Shown: positions 27,318-36,016, counted from the first letter of the stretch. The stretch is 64,000 nt of DNA from DATDFB01 sp035276475 (GCA_035276475.1 DATELQ010000061.1:8168-72167), one strand, 5' to 3'. Notes: generated from the letters alone by a model not told the origin. Numbers and translations are program-made.

Positions 27318-29816
27318 TTACTTCAACCGATAAATAATTCTTACGTTCACCGTCCGCCCCGCTTGCAGCACGCTCGGCAGCGTCTCCGAGCCGACCGCCC
27401 AGTACTGTTTGTCGAACACGTTGTCGGCGAGGAGCTGCAGCGTCACGTTCGGCAGCAGGTCGCGGTACATGAGCGCCACGCCCGTCGTCGAGTAGGCGTC
27501 GAGGGAGTCGCCGAGGTAGCCCGGATCGGCGATGTAGGCCGTGCCGTGGCCGATCTTCCGCGGGCCGGAGTAGTGCGTCCGCACCGACGCCGTCAGATGG
27601 CGCCACTCCGCGTCGACGCCGACGTTGACCTGGTTCTTGGCGATGTTCGGCACGCGCACGATCTCGGTGAAGCCCGGAAAGCCGGTCAAGGGAACGCTCT
27701 GCACCGCGTTCGTGTGCGTGTAGTTCGCCCAGAGGCCGATGCCGCCGATCTTGTGGCGCGCCGTCGCTTCCAGGCCGCGCACGCGCACCTCGTCGCGGTT
27801 CTCGTTCTGCTCGCAGGGGTTGCATTTCCCTACCGGCGGAACGGTCAACATGCCGATGACGCCGGTGTAATGGGCCTGGTAGGCGGTGAGCTGTGCGGCC
27901 GTCTCCTCGTCCGGCTCCCATCCCGCGCTCAGCTCCGTGTTCCGCACGCGCTCCGGCCGCAGACCGAAGTTGAGCGATGACTGGAACGTGAACCGCGGAA
28001 AGACGTAGCCGCCGAATTTCTCGGTATCGGTCGGGTCCTTGAACGCCTCGGCGTAGATGGCCTTGAAGACCAGCCGGCGGTTGGGCGTATAGATCGCGCC
28101 CAGCCGCGGCGTGAAGAGCGACCCGAAGCCGGCCACCTTCGGATCGACGTTATTGTTGATCTCGTTGTGGCTGACGCGGCCGGCGGCGATGAACCGCAGC
28201 TCCGGCCACGGCTTCCACGAGCCCTGCGCCCAGAGCGCCGCGTCGGTGTGATAGTTGTGCACGGCCTCGAAGCCGAGGTCGCCGTTGGCCCATTCGTCGT
28301 ACTGGTCCTGGATCACGCTCTTGGTGAGCTCGACGCCGGTGACGGCGCTCATCGTCTCCGTCGGCTGCCAGGCCATGCTGATCTCGTTGCGGATCTGCGT
28401 CGAAAGCGCGCGGCCATTGATGTCGATGACGAATCCGGCGCGCGGGCAAAGGGCCGTGCCGCAGCGGACGAGGTCTCTCGACGTCAAGATCTCGCTCGCG
28501 TAGGAGACGAGAGCGTCGAACTCCGAGGCCTTGCGGTCGATGCTCGACTGCCGGTAACGCGTGAAGAGGGTCAGGGTTCCGGCCGACAGCCGCGCCGAAT
28601 AGCGCGCGTAGAGCGCGGTCTCCTCGGGCGTGAAAGTGGTGTTGCCGCCGAATACGACGTTGCCGTACCCGGAAGCCACCCCTTCCTCGCTGCGCCACGA
28701 CTGCAGGCCGAGGGTGAGATTGGAGATCTGCACCTTGGCGTTGAGGCCCCAGTTCTCGGCCTGGTCGTCGAATCCGAGGCCGTTCTGCGCGACGAGCGCG
28801 GCGTCGGCCTGGCGGATGAGCTCGAGGTTCGCCGGGCTGACGCCCTTGAGCGTCGGCAGCGCCGCGTAGTTGAAGTTTTTGTACGTGTAGTCCCAGGCGT
28901 CGAAGCCGGAGAGGTTGCGCTCCCTCCCGTTCTGGTAACGCCCCGCCAGAGACCACGTCACCGTCCCGCCGCTCGCGGCGCCGGCCATGGTCAGGTCGAC
29001 GGCGCGGTTGGCGTAGCCGCCGGCGGTGACGTGCCCGGTGAGGGCGAAGCGCTTCTCGCCGAGGAGGGCGGCGGCGTCCTTGGTGATCACGTTGATCACG
29101 CCGGTGTAGGCGTTCGCGCCGTACATCGTCGAGGCCGGGCCGTACACGACCTCGACGCGGTCGATGTTCGTGAGCGGGTATTGCCGCGAGAGGTACTCCG
29201 TCCCTTGCGTGAGGTCGTTCTGCTCGACGCCGTCGACGAGGAGCAGCAAGCGGCTGTTGAATTCGTCGTAGTAGCCGCGCTGGTAGACGTGCGAATAGAT
29301 GTCGCCGTTGGTGCGGCTGACGTCGAAGCCGGGGAGGTCGTGGAGGAGCTGCTCGAGGTCGAGGTAGCCGCGGCGCTCGATCTCCTCGCCGGTGACGACG
29401 ACGACGGTGGCGGGCGCCTCGCGCAGGCTCTCCGCGCTCTTCGACACGGAGGTCACCTGCGTCGACTGCTCCTCTTTCCGCACCTCAGAGAGGAGCGCCG
29501 CGAAGCGCGCCGACCCCGTGGCATCGTCGAAGGTCGGCTCGAGGCGGAGAAGCTTCGACACTTCCTTGCGCGCTTCGTCGGGCCGCTCGTCGTACATGAG
29601 CGCGCGGGCCAGGAGCGACTGCACCTGAACCGCGACCGTGCGCGAGAGCTTGGCGTGCGCGCAGTCCTGGCGCAGCAGCGCCGCGGCCTGCGCGAAGTTG
29701 CCGTCGTCGTACGACTTCTGCGCCTGCGCGAAGGCAGTCTGGCAGGCGCTCTGCGCCTGCGCGCCGTGCGCGGCGGCGAAGAGGAGGGCGGCGGCGAAGA
29801 GCGCGATGCGTTTCAT
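27318..29816 (-). CDS. TonB-dependent outer-membrane receptor with N-terminal TPR-like segment
   Basis: 832-aa outer-membrane receptor. Residues 1-21 are a signal peptide (MKRIALFAAALLFAAAHGA). Residues about 23-110 form a TPR-like helical stretch (AQAQKSYDDGNFAQAAALLRQ) not usual in this family. The plug domain begins near residue 125 (EAPATVVVVTGEEIERRGY) and contains DLEQLLHDLPGFDV, LLLLVDGVEQND and VEVVYGPASTMYGANAYTGV. The remainder is the beta-barrel, ending VNVRIIYRLK; the last residue is Lys rather than the common Phe. I chose the ATG at 29816 because it starts a signal peptide and overlaps the stop of the nSTAND1-WD40 gene by 4 bp (ATGA); the longer open frame upstream is a shadow. 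The substrate is unknown; CirA/FepA-like plug motifs would fit siderophores or other ligands. Confidence 0.9.
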   Translation of the reverse strand: MKRIALFAAALLFAAAHGAQAQSACQTAFAQAQKSYDDGNFAQAAALLRQDCAHAKLSRTVAVQVQSLLARALMYDERPDEARKEVSKLLRLEPTFDDATGSARFAALLSEVRKEEQSTQVTSVSKSAESLREAPATVVVVTGEEIERRGYLDLEQLLHDLPGFDVSRTNGDIYSHVYQRGYYDEFNSRLLLLVDGVEQNDLTQGTEYLSRQYPLTNIDRVEVVYGPASTMYGANAYTGVINVITKDAAALLGEKRFALTGHVTAGGYANRAVDLTMAGAASGGTVTWSLAGRYQNGRERNLSGFDAWDYTYKNFNYAALPTLKGVSPANLELIRQADAALVAQNGLGFDDQAENWGLNAKVQISNLTLGLQSWRSEEGVASGYGNVVFGGNTTFTPEETALYARYSARLSAGTLTLFTRYRQSSIDRKASEFDALVSYASEILTSRDLVRCGTALCPRAGFVIDINGRALSTQIRNEISMAWQPTETMSAVTGVELTKSVIQDQYDEWANGDLGFEAVHNYHTDAALWAQGSWKPWPELRFIAAGRVSHNEINNNVDPKVAGFGSLFTPRLGAIYTPNRRLVFKAIYAEAFKDPTDTEKFGGYVFPRFTFQSSLNFGLRPERVRNTELSAGWEPDEETAAQLTAYQAHYTGVIGMLTVPPVGKCNPCEQNENRDEVRVRGLEATARHKIGGIGLWANYTHTNAVQSVPLTGFPGFTEIVRVPNIAKNQVNVGVDAEWRHLTASVRTHYSGPRKIGHGTAYIADPGYLGDSLDAYSTTGVALMYRDLLPNVTLQLLADNVFDKQYWAVGSETLPSVLQAGRTVNVRIIYRLK

Positions 29817-32800
29817 TTCATCCCCAGCTTCAGCTCGGAGCATGGATTCGTCTCGGGATACTGCTCGTCGGTGTAGCGGCTCCACGTTTCCTGTGTGAGC
29901 GGCTCGAGGTTGGTGCGGCAGAGGTGCGCGGCGAGGACGTCGGTGCGCGCGTCGGAGATGCGGATGGCCGGCTCTTTGCCGGCGGAGATGACGCCGCTGC
30001 CGTCGGCGTTGAACGCCACGGCCCAGATCCACCCCTCCTGCCGCGGCAGCACCTCGGGCGGCGCCTCGGGCTTGTCGAGGTGCCAGAGGCGGACCGTGCC
30101 GTCGGAGCTGCCGGAAGCGAGGGTGTCGCCGCGCGGATTGAAGCTCAATGAATTGACGCTCGCGCCGTGGCCGGAGAAGGTGAGCGGCTCGCGTCCGGGC
30201 CGCAGCGGCGAGAGGACGATGCGGCCGTCCGCGCGGCCGCAGAGGAGGGCCGCGCCGTCCGGTTTGAAGGCGACGCTGCGGATGTCGTTCGCGCCGTTGC
30301 AGGCGCTGCGCGGCGCGCCGTTCGGCTGCGCGGCGTCCCACACCAAGGCGCCGGACGGTTGGCTCGCCGCGACGTGCTTGCCGTCGGCGCTCCAGGCCAC
30401 GGCGCGCACGCCGTTCTTGTTGTCGCCTGCGCGCAGCTTTGCCGGTGAGTTGGGATGCGCCGCATCCCACAGCGTGACGGTGCCGTCGAGGTTTCCGGCC
30501 GCGAGGAGCGTCCCCGCCGGCTGGAAGGCCATCGACATCACCGCCCGGCTGCCTGCGGTGAGCTCCTTCAGCGTCGCGTTGCCGCTGCGAAGATCGAAGA
30601 CGGCGACCTTGCCGCCGTCCGTGCCGGCGGCGAGGAGGTTGTCGTGCAAGGCCAGCGCGCGCACGGGGCCGGCGAGGCGGCCGACGGCTTTCGGCGCCAG
30701 CCACTGATTGCGGTCGTAGTCGTGACGCGAGATCTGCCCGCTCTCGTCGCCGGCGAAGATGGTGCGCCCGTCGGGCGAGACGGCGATCGACAGCGCGCCG
30801 TTCTTTTGCGGCAGTTTCTGCACGGTGGGCGTCGGATAGCGCGCGCCGACGGCGTGCATGGCCGCGAAGAGGTCCGGATCGTTCGCGTCGCCGCCGTTCT
30901 CGCGGTTGAGCCGATAGGCTTCGAGCACGAGGCGGACGTCGACGGCGCGGGCCTCGCGCGAGGTCAGCGCCAAGGCGCGCGACGCGGCGAGGTGGCTCAG
31001 CGTCTGCGCGCGTGCGCGCTGCTCGTCTGCTTGTTTCTTCTCCGCGACCGCCTGGCCGCGGGCGGTCTCCGCCGCCGTGGCGTTCTCGCGCGCAATCCGT
31101 TCATTGTCGAGCGCTTTCTGCTGCTCGCTCTCGGCGCGCTGCCGGTTCTGTTCTGCGAGCTTGCTCTGCTTTTTCGCGACCTCTGTCTGCGTCTCGGCGC
31201 GGACACGCTGCTGCTCGGCCTTCTCGCGCTCGGCGAGGGCGACGGAGCGCGACGCTTCCGCGCTGTGCTTCTCTTCCTCGGCGCGCCGCTTCTCCGCTTG
31301 CGCGCGCATCTGCGCCTCGTGGACGCGGATGACCTCTTCCTCCGCCTTGCGCTCCGCCTGCACAGCCGCCGCTTTCTGCTGCAGTGCCGTGTAGCCGAGG
31401 CCGACCATGAGCAGGAATCCGACCGAGAGCACGGCGAGGGCAATGCGCGTCCGCCGCAGCTCGCGCCGGCGCCGGGCCTCGCGCGCCTGGGCCTTGTCGT
31501 CGCGCTCCTTCTTGCTGGCGTCGAGGAAGGCCATGGCCCGCGCGAACGACGGGTCGTAACGCTCGGCCCACTCCGGCGTCGGATGCTCGTTGTCGCGCCA
31601 CGTCAGCGCGAACTGCAGCTCCGGATCGCGCCAGAGCGCGGCGCGCCCTTCCTCGTGCCGTTGCGCCGCCTGCGCGAGGCTGAGATAGAGCTGGCCGGCG
31701 TGCGCTTCGTCGTCGGCCCACTTCGAGAGGCGCGTCCAGTTGCGCATCAGGCTCTCGTGGGAGATATCGAGGATGGAGTCGTCGTCGAGAATGACGTTCG
31801 CCGTCGGCATCAGGAACGAGCGGCCGGTGCGGCGGAAGCTCTCCGTGACGCGCTCGATCTCGCCGAGGCTCGCCTGGGCGACGGCGCGGATCTCGCGAAC
31901 CGAGGCGGGCCGGCGCACGCCGCGCGGATCCGAAGCCTTGTCGGTCAGCGCCTTGAACAACTTCTGCGCGATCAACTGCCCGAGCTCATCGAGCTCGCCG
32001 AACGCCTCCTCGGCGTGCAGCGAGAGCGCGTCGTGCAGCGTGCCGATGTCCTCGTAGTGCCGCAGGTCGAGGGCCTCGCCGGGCTTGTGCTCCCTCGACC
32101 ATCGATCCCACGTCCGCATCAATGCGTGCTGGAGGATCGGGAGTTGGTCGGGATCGTCGCCGACGTCGTTGAGCAGCCGCGAGACGAGCCGCGGCGCGAT
32201 CGTGGCGCCGCCCACGGCGACCGGGCCGGTGACGGCGATCTTCAGCTCATCGCGCGTCATGCGCGGCACGAGGTAGATGCCGTCGTTGACGACCTCGGGC
32301 AGCGTGCCGAACTCCATGCAGTCGCCGATGAAGTCGGAGCGCATGGTGATGGCGATGTAGATCGGGATCTCGCTCTCGCGCGCCGCCAGGAGGAGCTTGA
32401 CGAACGCCGCGGCGTCGTCGCCGCCGGTGCGGCGGCTGCGCTTGTAGCGGAAGATCTCCTCGAACTGGTCGACGAGGACGAGGACGTTGTCGTGCGGGCC
32501 GATCTGCGACTGGCGGATGCATTCGACCAGGCCGAGGCGGCTGGCGCGCAGCGTCGTTTCGAAGAAGGCGCACGTCAGCGCGTCGTCGCCGCTGTCGCCC
32601 AGGGCCTCGGGAGCCGTGAGCGCCACGGCGAGGTTGCCGATCGGATCTTCGCCCGGGCGCATGATGGCCACGCGCCAGCACGATCCGGCGCGCGTCATGG
32701 CGCCGCCGTAGAGGCTGGGGATGAGCCCCGAGCGCACGAGCGACGACTTGCCGCTGCCGGAGCGCCCGAGGATGGAGAGGAAGCGCGTCGTGCGCAGCCG

Positions 32801-32950
32801 CCGCAGCAGCTCGTCCGTCTGCCGCTCGCGGCCGAAGAAGAGGTAGTCCTCGTCCGGCTCGAACGGGCGCAACCCGGGGAACGGATTGACCTCGGCCGTC
32901 GGCTCGAGGCCGATGACGATGCCCGACGAAAGGCGGCTGACGGACCTCAT
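29813..32950 (-). CDS. nSTAND1 NTPase with transmembrane helix, coiled coil and WD40 propeller
   Basis: 1045-aa signal-transduction ATPase. The N-terminus carries the hallmark NPFPGLRPFEPDEDYLFFGRE (residues 22-42) of the nSTAND1 family, Walker A GRSGSGKS (62-69) and Walker B VLVLVDQFEE (156-165). Winged-helix-like and helical regions follow, then one hydrophobic helix (about 503-525, IALAVLSVGFLLMVGLGYTAL). A long Glu/Arg/Ala coiled coil (about 525-650) leads to WD40 repeats (about 710-1010; VSPDGRTIFAGDESG, FNPRGDTLASGSSDGTVRLW). STAND proteins use the repeat domain to sense a ligand and oligomerise on ATP binding; here the TM helix would separate cytoplasmic NTPase from the propeller. It overlaps both neighbours by ATGA junctions, so it is translationally coupled to the TIR gene and the TonB receptor. 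Confidence 0.9.
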   Translation of the reverse strand: MRSVSRLSSGIVIGLEPTAEVNPFPGLRPFEPDEDYLFFGRERQTDELLRRLRTTRFLSILGRSGSGKSSLVRSGLIPSLYGGAMTRAGSCWRVAIMRPGEDPIGNLAVALTAPEALGDSGDDALTCAFFETTLRASRLGLVECIRQSQIGPHDNVLVLVDQFEEIFRYKRSRRTGGDDAAAFVKLLLAARESEIPIYIAITMRSDFIGDCMEFGTLPEVVNDGIYLVPRMTRDELKIAVTGPVAVGGATIAPRLVSRLLNDVGDDPDQLPILQHALMRTWDRWSREHKPGEALDLRHYEDIGTLHDALSLHAEEAFGELDELGQLIAQKLFKALTDKASDPRGVRRPASVREIRAVAQASLGEIERVTESFRRTGRSFLMPTANVILDDDSILDISHESLMRNWTRLSKWADDEAHAGQLYLSLAQAAQRHEEGRAALWRDPELQFALTWRDNEHPTPEWAERYDPSFARAMAFLDASKKERDDKAQAREARRRRELRRTRIALAVLSVGFLLMVGLGYTALQQKAAAVQAERKAEEEVIRVHEAQMRAQAEKRRAEEEKHSAEASRSVALAEREKAEQQRVRAETQTEVAKKQSKLAEQNRQRAESEQQKALDNERIARENATAAETARGQAVAEKKQADEQRARAQTLSHLAASRALALTSREARAVDVRLVLEAYRLNRENGGDANDPDLFAAMHAVGARYPTPTVQKLPQKNGALSIAVSPDGRTIFAGDESGQISRHDYDRNQWLAPKAVGRLAGPVRALALHDNLLAAGTDGGKVAVFDLRSGNATLKELTAGSRAVMSMAFQPAGTLLAAGNLDGTVTLWDAAHPNSPAKLRAGDNKNGVRAVAWSADGKHVAASQPSGALVWDAAQPNGAPRSACNGANDIRSVAFKPDGAALLCGRADGRIVLSPLRPGREPLTFSGHGASVNSLSFNPRGDTLASGSSDGTVRLWHLDKPEAPPEVLPRQEGWIWAVAFNADGSGVISAGKEPAIRISDARTDVLAAHLCRTNLEPLTQETWSRYTDEQYPETNPCSELKLGMK

Positions 32951-34434
32951 GACGCACCTCGCGCGTTCGCGATGGCGTCAAGGAGCGGCGCGAGCGCCGC
33001 GGGATCGAAGCCGCCGGCGGGCTCGCGCAGGAGCGTGGCCTCGTGCGTGCGGAAACGCTCCTTCTGCGGCGTGGCCGGCGCGCCGACGTAGATGCCGCGG
33101 CCGAGGAGCGGCCGCTCGCGCCCGAGGGCGGCGCTCTTCTGGAGTTCGCGCAGCTTCCGCCGCAGCCACAGCTCGTCGCCCGCGCCGTAATAGAGAAGGA
33201 TGACGTCGGCCGCGCGGAGGTTCTCCTCGTGCTCGAGCCGCGCCTGCGCTTCGTCTTCGTCGAAGAAGGGGAGGATGACTTCGAAGCCGTGCGCGAAGAG
33301 ATAGTCCTCGAGCGGCGGCGTGGCCTCGACGTCCTGTTGATCGCAGAGAAGGTAGAGCCGCAAATGCTCTTCCTGCGTGGGGATGGCGGCGGCCTTGACG
33401 AGGACGGGCGGCGGCGGCGCGAGTTTGCGGTAGATGATCGACTTCAGGTCTTCGAGCGGGACTTCCAGCAGCTCCGCGGCGGCGTGGACGACGGGGCTGG
33501 TCTGCAGGTGCTCGACGAAGGCGCGCTGGCGCTCGTCCTCGATCTCCAGCTCCCGCGGGAGCCAGATGATGCTCGACAACTGCGTCCCCGCCGCCGAGGC
33601 CTCGGAGGCGAGGGCCTGTTGCCGCTCGACGATGGAGACTCTCGCTCCCTCGGGCACGATGCCGTAGTTGCGCCCGACGAGATGGATCGACACTGTGCTG
33701 CGCGCGAGCTGCTCGCGCACGACAGCGTCGAGCTCCGGCGCGACGAGCGGCAGCGCGCGGTCGGGCAGCACTTCGTACCCATTGCGGAGGAGGTCGCGCT
33801 TGATCGCTTCGCGCTCCTCGCGCAGCTCGTAGCTGGTCTCGGCGAGGTAGAGGGTTCCCTTCGGCTCCGCCATGGGGGCCGCGGCCGTAGTCTCGTCGCC
33901 CATCATGTCGAGGAGCTGGGCGATGTCGTAGGCGAGGTCGTCGAGCTTGGTGAGAAACGCTCGCTCTTTGCCGTAGTCGCGCGAGAGCTCCCGCGGCCGC
34001 CCGCTCTCGTCGTAGACGAAGAATTCGTAGCCGAGCATCGGCTGCACTTCCTCGGGGAGCTTCTGCGGACTGACCGGCGTCTTGACGACCTTGAAGATGC
34101 GCGCCTTGTCGCCGATGCGCACGCCGCCGGAGCGCTCGGCGGCGCGGCAGAACTCCTTGAGCTCGCGGTTGCACCACTCCGACTGCACGTAGCGCGGCGA
34201 GAGGATGGAGACGAGCGCGGCGATGCGCGGGAGACGCTCCAGGATGGTGTCGGCGAAGAGGTCGTTGCCCTGCAGCTTCGGATCGCGCCAGATGCGCGGC
34301 TTCTCTCCGCGCACCTGGGCCACGCGGATCTCCAGGAGCCGGTGCAGCTCGGAGACCCACCCCTGCTCGCCGGCGATCAGCGCTTGGTCGTCGATATGGG
34401 CATAGCTGATGAGGAAGTCATGCTCGAAGGACAT
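32947..34434 (-). CDS. Triple TIR-like domain protein (TIR, DUF4062-like, TIR-like)
   Basis: 495-aa soluble protein. Domain 1 (about 3-180) is a TIR domain: FLISYAHIDD, then SPRYVQSEWCNRELKEF, whose WCxxE motif places a putative NAD-cleaving Glu at residue 91. Domain 2 (about 193-335, TLYLAETSYELREEREAIKR) resembles the DUF4062/TIR-like fold. Domain 3 (about 357-490, LRLYLLCDQQDVEATPPLED) is another TIR-like Rossmann domain; the corresponding WLRRKL lacks the acidic residue, so it is probably a binding or scaffold domain. The first gene of a minus-strand operon; its stop overlaps the nSTAND1 start by 4 bp. TIR with STAND partners are known in bacterial immunity and stress signalling; the exact output here is unknown. 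No Shine-Dalgarno is evident. Confidence 0.85.
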   Translation of the reverse strand: MSFEHDFLISYAHIDDQALIAGEQGWVSELHRLLEIRVAQVRGEKPRIWRDPKLQGNDLFADTILERLPRIAALVSILSPRYVQSEWCNRELKEFCRAAERSGGVRIGDKARIFKVVKTPVSPQKLPEEVQPMLGYEFFVYDESGRPRELSRDYGKERAFLTKLDDLAYDIAQLLDMMGDETTAAAPMAEPKGTLYLAETSYELREEREAIKRDLLRNGYEVLPDRALPLVAPELDAVVREQLARSTVSIHLVGRNYGIVPEGARVSIVERQQALASEASAAGTQLSSIIWLPRELEIEDERQRAFVEHLQTSPVVHAAAELLEVPLEDLKSIIYRKLAPPPPVLVKAAAIPTQEEHLRLYLLCDQQDVEATPPLEDYLFAHGFEVILPFFDEDEAQARLEHEENLRAADVILLYYGAGDELWLRRKLRELQKSAALGRERPLLGRGIYVGAPATPQKERFRTHEATLLREPAGGFDPAALAPLLDAIANARGAS

Positions 34435-34470
34435 TGGATTGTTTTGGGACCACTTAAGGAGTGACGCAGG

Positions 34471-34483
34471 AGGGTATTTCCCT
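34471..34483 (-). promoter_or_regulatory. Inverted repeat AGGG-N5-CCCT upstream of the TIR operon
   Basis: AGGGTATTTCCCT is a perfect AGGG-N5-CCCT palindrome lying about 37-49 nt upstream of the TIR start codon. The embedded 11-mer GGTAGGGAAAT, read on the minus strand, recurs upstream of prmA at 36727-36737 at nearly the same distance from the start codon (41 and 42 nt). Half-sites of this spacing are typical of dimeric HTH regulators. Assignment to a regulator is speculative. Confidence 0.35.
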
Positions 34484-34517
34484 ACCCGAGGCGGCGGCGC
34501 GTTCGTGCGAAACTTTT

Positions 34518-34525
34518 GCTACACT
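34518..34525 (+). promoter_or_regulatory. Possible extended -10 promoter for the 34561 operon
   Basis: TGCTACACT forms an extended -10 element (TG-N-TACACT) about 36 nt before the ATG at 34561. No convincing -35 box is visible at the right distance. It would drive the small membrane protein, pyrophosphatase and TspO-like genes, which are closely spaced on the plus strand. Confidence 0.35.
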
Positions 34526-34560
34526 CCTCACCGCCGCGCTCGGTCCGCGGCACGCCATCG

Positions 34561-34941
34561 ATGATGACTTCTCCGATCCGCACGGCTTGCGCACTCTCCG
34601 CCGCGGCGACGTTCTTCGTGGCCATCGCTGCGATCGTCACGGACGGCGAGTGGGCGCTGCCGCTCGTGGCCGCCGCGGTGTTCGCGCTCGTGGCCATGTT
34701 CGGCGCCGGCCCGGCGCCGCGCGACTTCGGCGCGATCTTCGAGAACTTCCGCCGCTTCCGCGTGGCCATGATGGTCTGCTTCACCGCGGCGTTGACGCTC
34801 TACAGCGCCGCCGCGGCGCTGAAGAACCAGGCCGCGGCGACGCTCGGCGTGGCCTTCTGGCTCGTCGCCTTCGTGCTGGCCTTCTTCGTCGTTTACTTCC
34901 GCGGCCGCGTTAGAGTGTTCGAGAACGCACAAGTGAAGTGA
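34561..34941 (+). CDS. Small four-helix integral membrane protein
   Basis: 126-aa hydrophobic protein that I do not recognise. Four transmembrane segments are visible: IRTACALSAAATFFVAIAAIV, WALPLVAAAVFALVAMFGA, FRVAMMVCFTAALTLYSAAAA and LGVAFWLVAFVLAFFVVYF. A short polar loop (GPAPRDFGAIFENFRR) lies between helices 2 and 3, and the C-terminus is basic (RGRVRVFENAQVK). I take the ATG at 34561 (followed by a second ATG); starts further upstream would add a polar leader and overlap the promoter. Its stop overlaps the GTG start of the pyrophosphatase gene (GTGA), so the two are coupled. Confidence 0.7.
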   Translation: MMTSPIRTACALSAAATFFVAIAAIVTDGEWALPLVAAAVFALVAMFGAGPAPRDFGAIFENFRRFRVAMMVCFTAALTLYSAAAALKNQAAATLGVAFWLVAFVLAFFVVYFRGRVRVFENAQVK

Positions 34942-35537
34942 CGACGTTTTCGCGATATCGACCGCACCCCTGGCACGGCCTCTCCGCCGGCGCCGACGCG
35001 CCGCGCGTGGTTACGGCGTACATCGAGATCACGCCGTTCGACCTGGTGAAGTACGAGGTCGACAAGGCCAGCGGGTACCTGCGCATCGACCGCCCGCAAA
35101 GGACGTCGTCGCAGCCGCCGGCGCTCTACGGCTTCATCCCCCAGACGTACTGCGCCGAGAACGTGGCCGCCCTCGCGCCCGGCGCGGAGCGCGGCGACGG
35201 CGACCCGCTCGATATCTGCGTGCTGAGCGAGCGCCCGATCGCGAAGTCGGAGATCCTGATCGCCGCGCGCGTGATCGGAGGATTGCAGATGATCGACGGC
35301 GGCGAAGCCGACGACAAGATCATCGCCGTGCTGCAAGGCGACTACGTCTGGGGAAACGCCGCCGACCTGGGCGACGTCCCCTCCGTCCTCGTCGAGCGCC
35401 TCCAGCACTATTTCTCGACGTACAAGCTCAAGCCCGGCGAGGCCGCGCGCACGAAGATCACGCACGCGTATGGGTACGAGGCCGCGGCAAAGGTGATCGA
35501 GGCGGCGATGCGGGATTACGCGGCGCACTTTGTATAG
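34938..35537 (+). CDS. ppa: Inorganic pyrophosphatase (family I)
   Basis: 199-aa soluble Mg2+-dependent enzyme hydrolysing pyrophosphate to two phosphates, pulling biosynthetic reactions forward. The family signature D-G-D-P-L-D is present at residues 87-92 (GDGDPLDICVL). Other conserved parts are PWHGL near the N-terminus, the substrate-binding Lys/Tyr segment VKYEVDKASGYLRIDRP, YGFIPQTYC, and DDKIIAV followed by HYFSTYKLKPGE. The GTG start overlaps the upstream stop by 4 bp. The TspO-like gene follows after 2 bp. Confidence 0.93.
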   Translation: MTTFSRYRPHPWHGLSAGADAPRVVTAYIEITPFDLVKYEVDKASGYLRIDRPQRTSSQPPALYGFIPQTYCAENVAALAPGAERGDGDPLDICVLSERPIAKSEILIAARVIGGLQMIDGGEADDKIIAVLQGDYVWGNAADLGDVPSVLVERLQHYFSTYKLKPGEAARTKITHAYGYEAAAKVIEAAMRDYAAHFV

Positions 35538-35539
35538 CC

Positions 35540-36010
35540 GTGCTTCCGCTCGCGCTTTCGATCCTGATATGCGCCGGCTTCGCCGCGTTGGAAGGGCTCT
35601 GCGCCGGAACGAACGTGAAGAGGTTTTTCGCCGAGCTCCGTTTCCCGCGCTATTCGGCACCGCTATGGGTTTGGTCGATCATCGGCGCCATCTATTACGT
35701 GATTTTCGGTTTCATCCTCTTCCGGCTCCTCACGCACGGCGTCGCCGGTGCCGTCGAAGTCTCGGCGCTGCTCCTCACGGCATCGATGATGCTCCTCAAC
35801 GCACTGACGAACTTCGTCATCTTTCGCGCGCGGAACCTCCGTCTTGCGTTCATCGTCGGCGGCATCTTTCCCGTCCTCGACGTCGGGCTCTTCCTCTGCC
35901 TCGTCCGCCTCGACCGCGTCGCCGCATGGTCGTTGGTCCCTTACCTGATGTACAGGGTGTACGCGGTTTGGTGGGGCTACTCGCTCTGGAGAATCAACCA
36001 GACGCCGTGA
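35540..36010 (+). CDS. TspO/MBR-family-like membrane protein
   Basis: 156-aa membrane protein with five predicted helices. Its layout and motifs resemble TspO/MBR tryptophan-rich sensors: PLWVWSIIGAIYYVIFGFIL after helix 1, NALTNFVIF, and a final helix VPYLMYRVYAVWWGYSLWRIN ending in the typical W..N. TspO proteins bind porphyrins and affect tetrapyrrole and stress responses in membranes. Tryptophans are fewer than usual, so this is family-level only. It starts with GTG 2 bp after the pyrophosphatase stop and ends just before a strong hairpin. Confidence 0.65.
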   Translation: MLPLALSILICAGFAALEGLCAGTNVKRFFAELRFPRYSAPLWVWSIIGAIYYVIFGFILFRLLTHGVAGAVEVSALLLTASMMLLNALTNFVIFRARNLRLAFIVGGIFPVLDVGLFLCLVRLDRVAAWSLVPYLMYRVYAVWWGYSLWRINQTP

Positions 36011-36016
36011 ACCGCA

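Noticed and set aside
29817..30704. N-terminal extension of the TonB receptor
   Set aside because: Low-quality Arg/Gly-rich sequence overlapping the WD40 coding region; the signal peptide begins at 29816.
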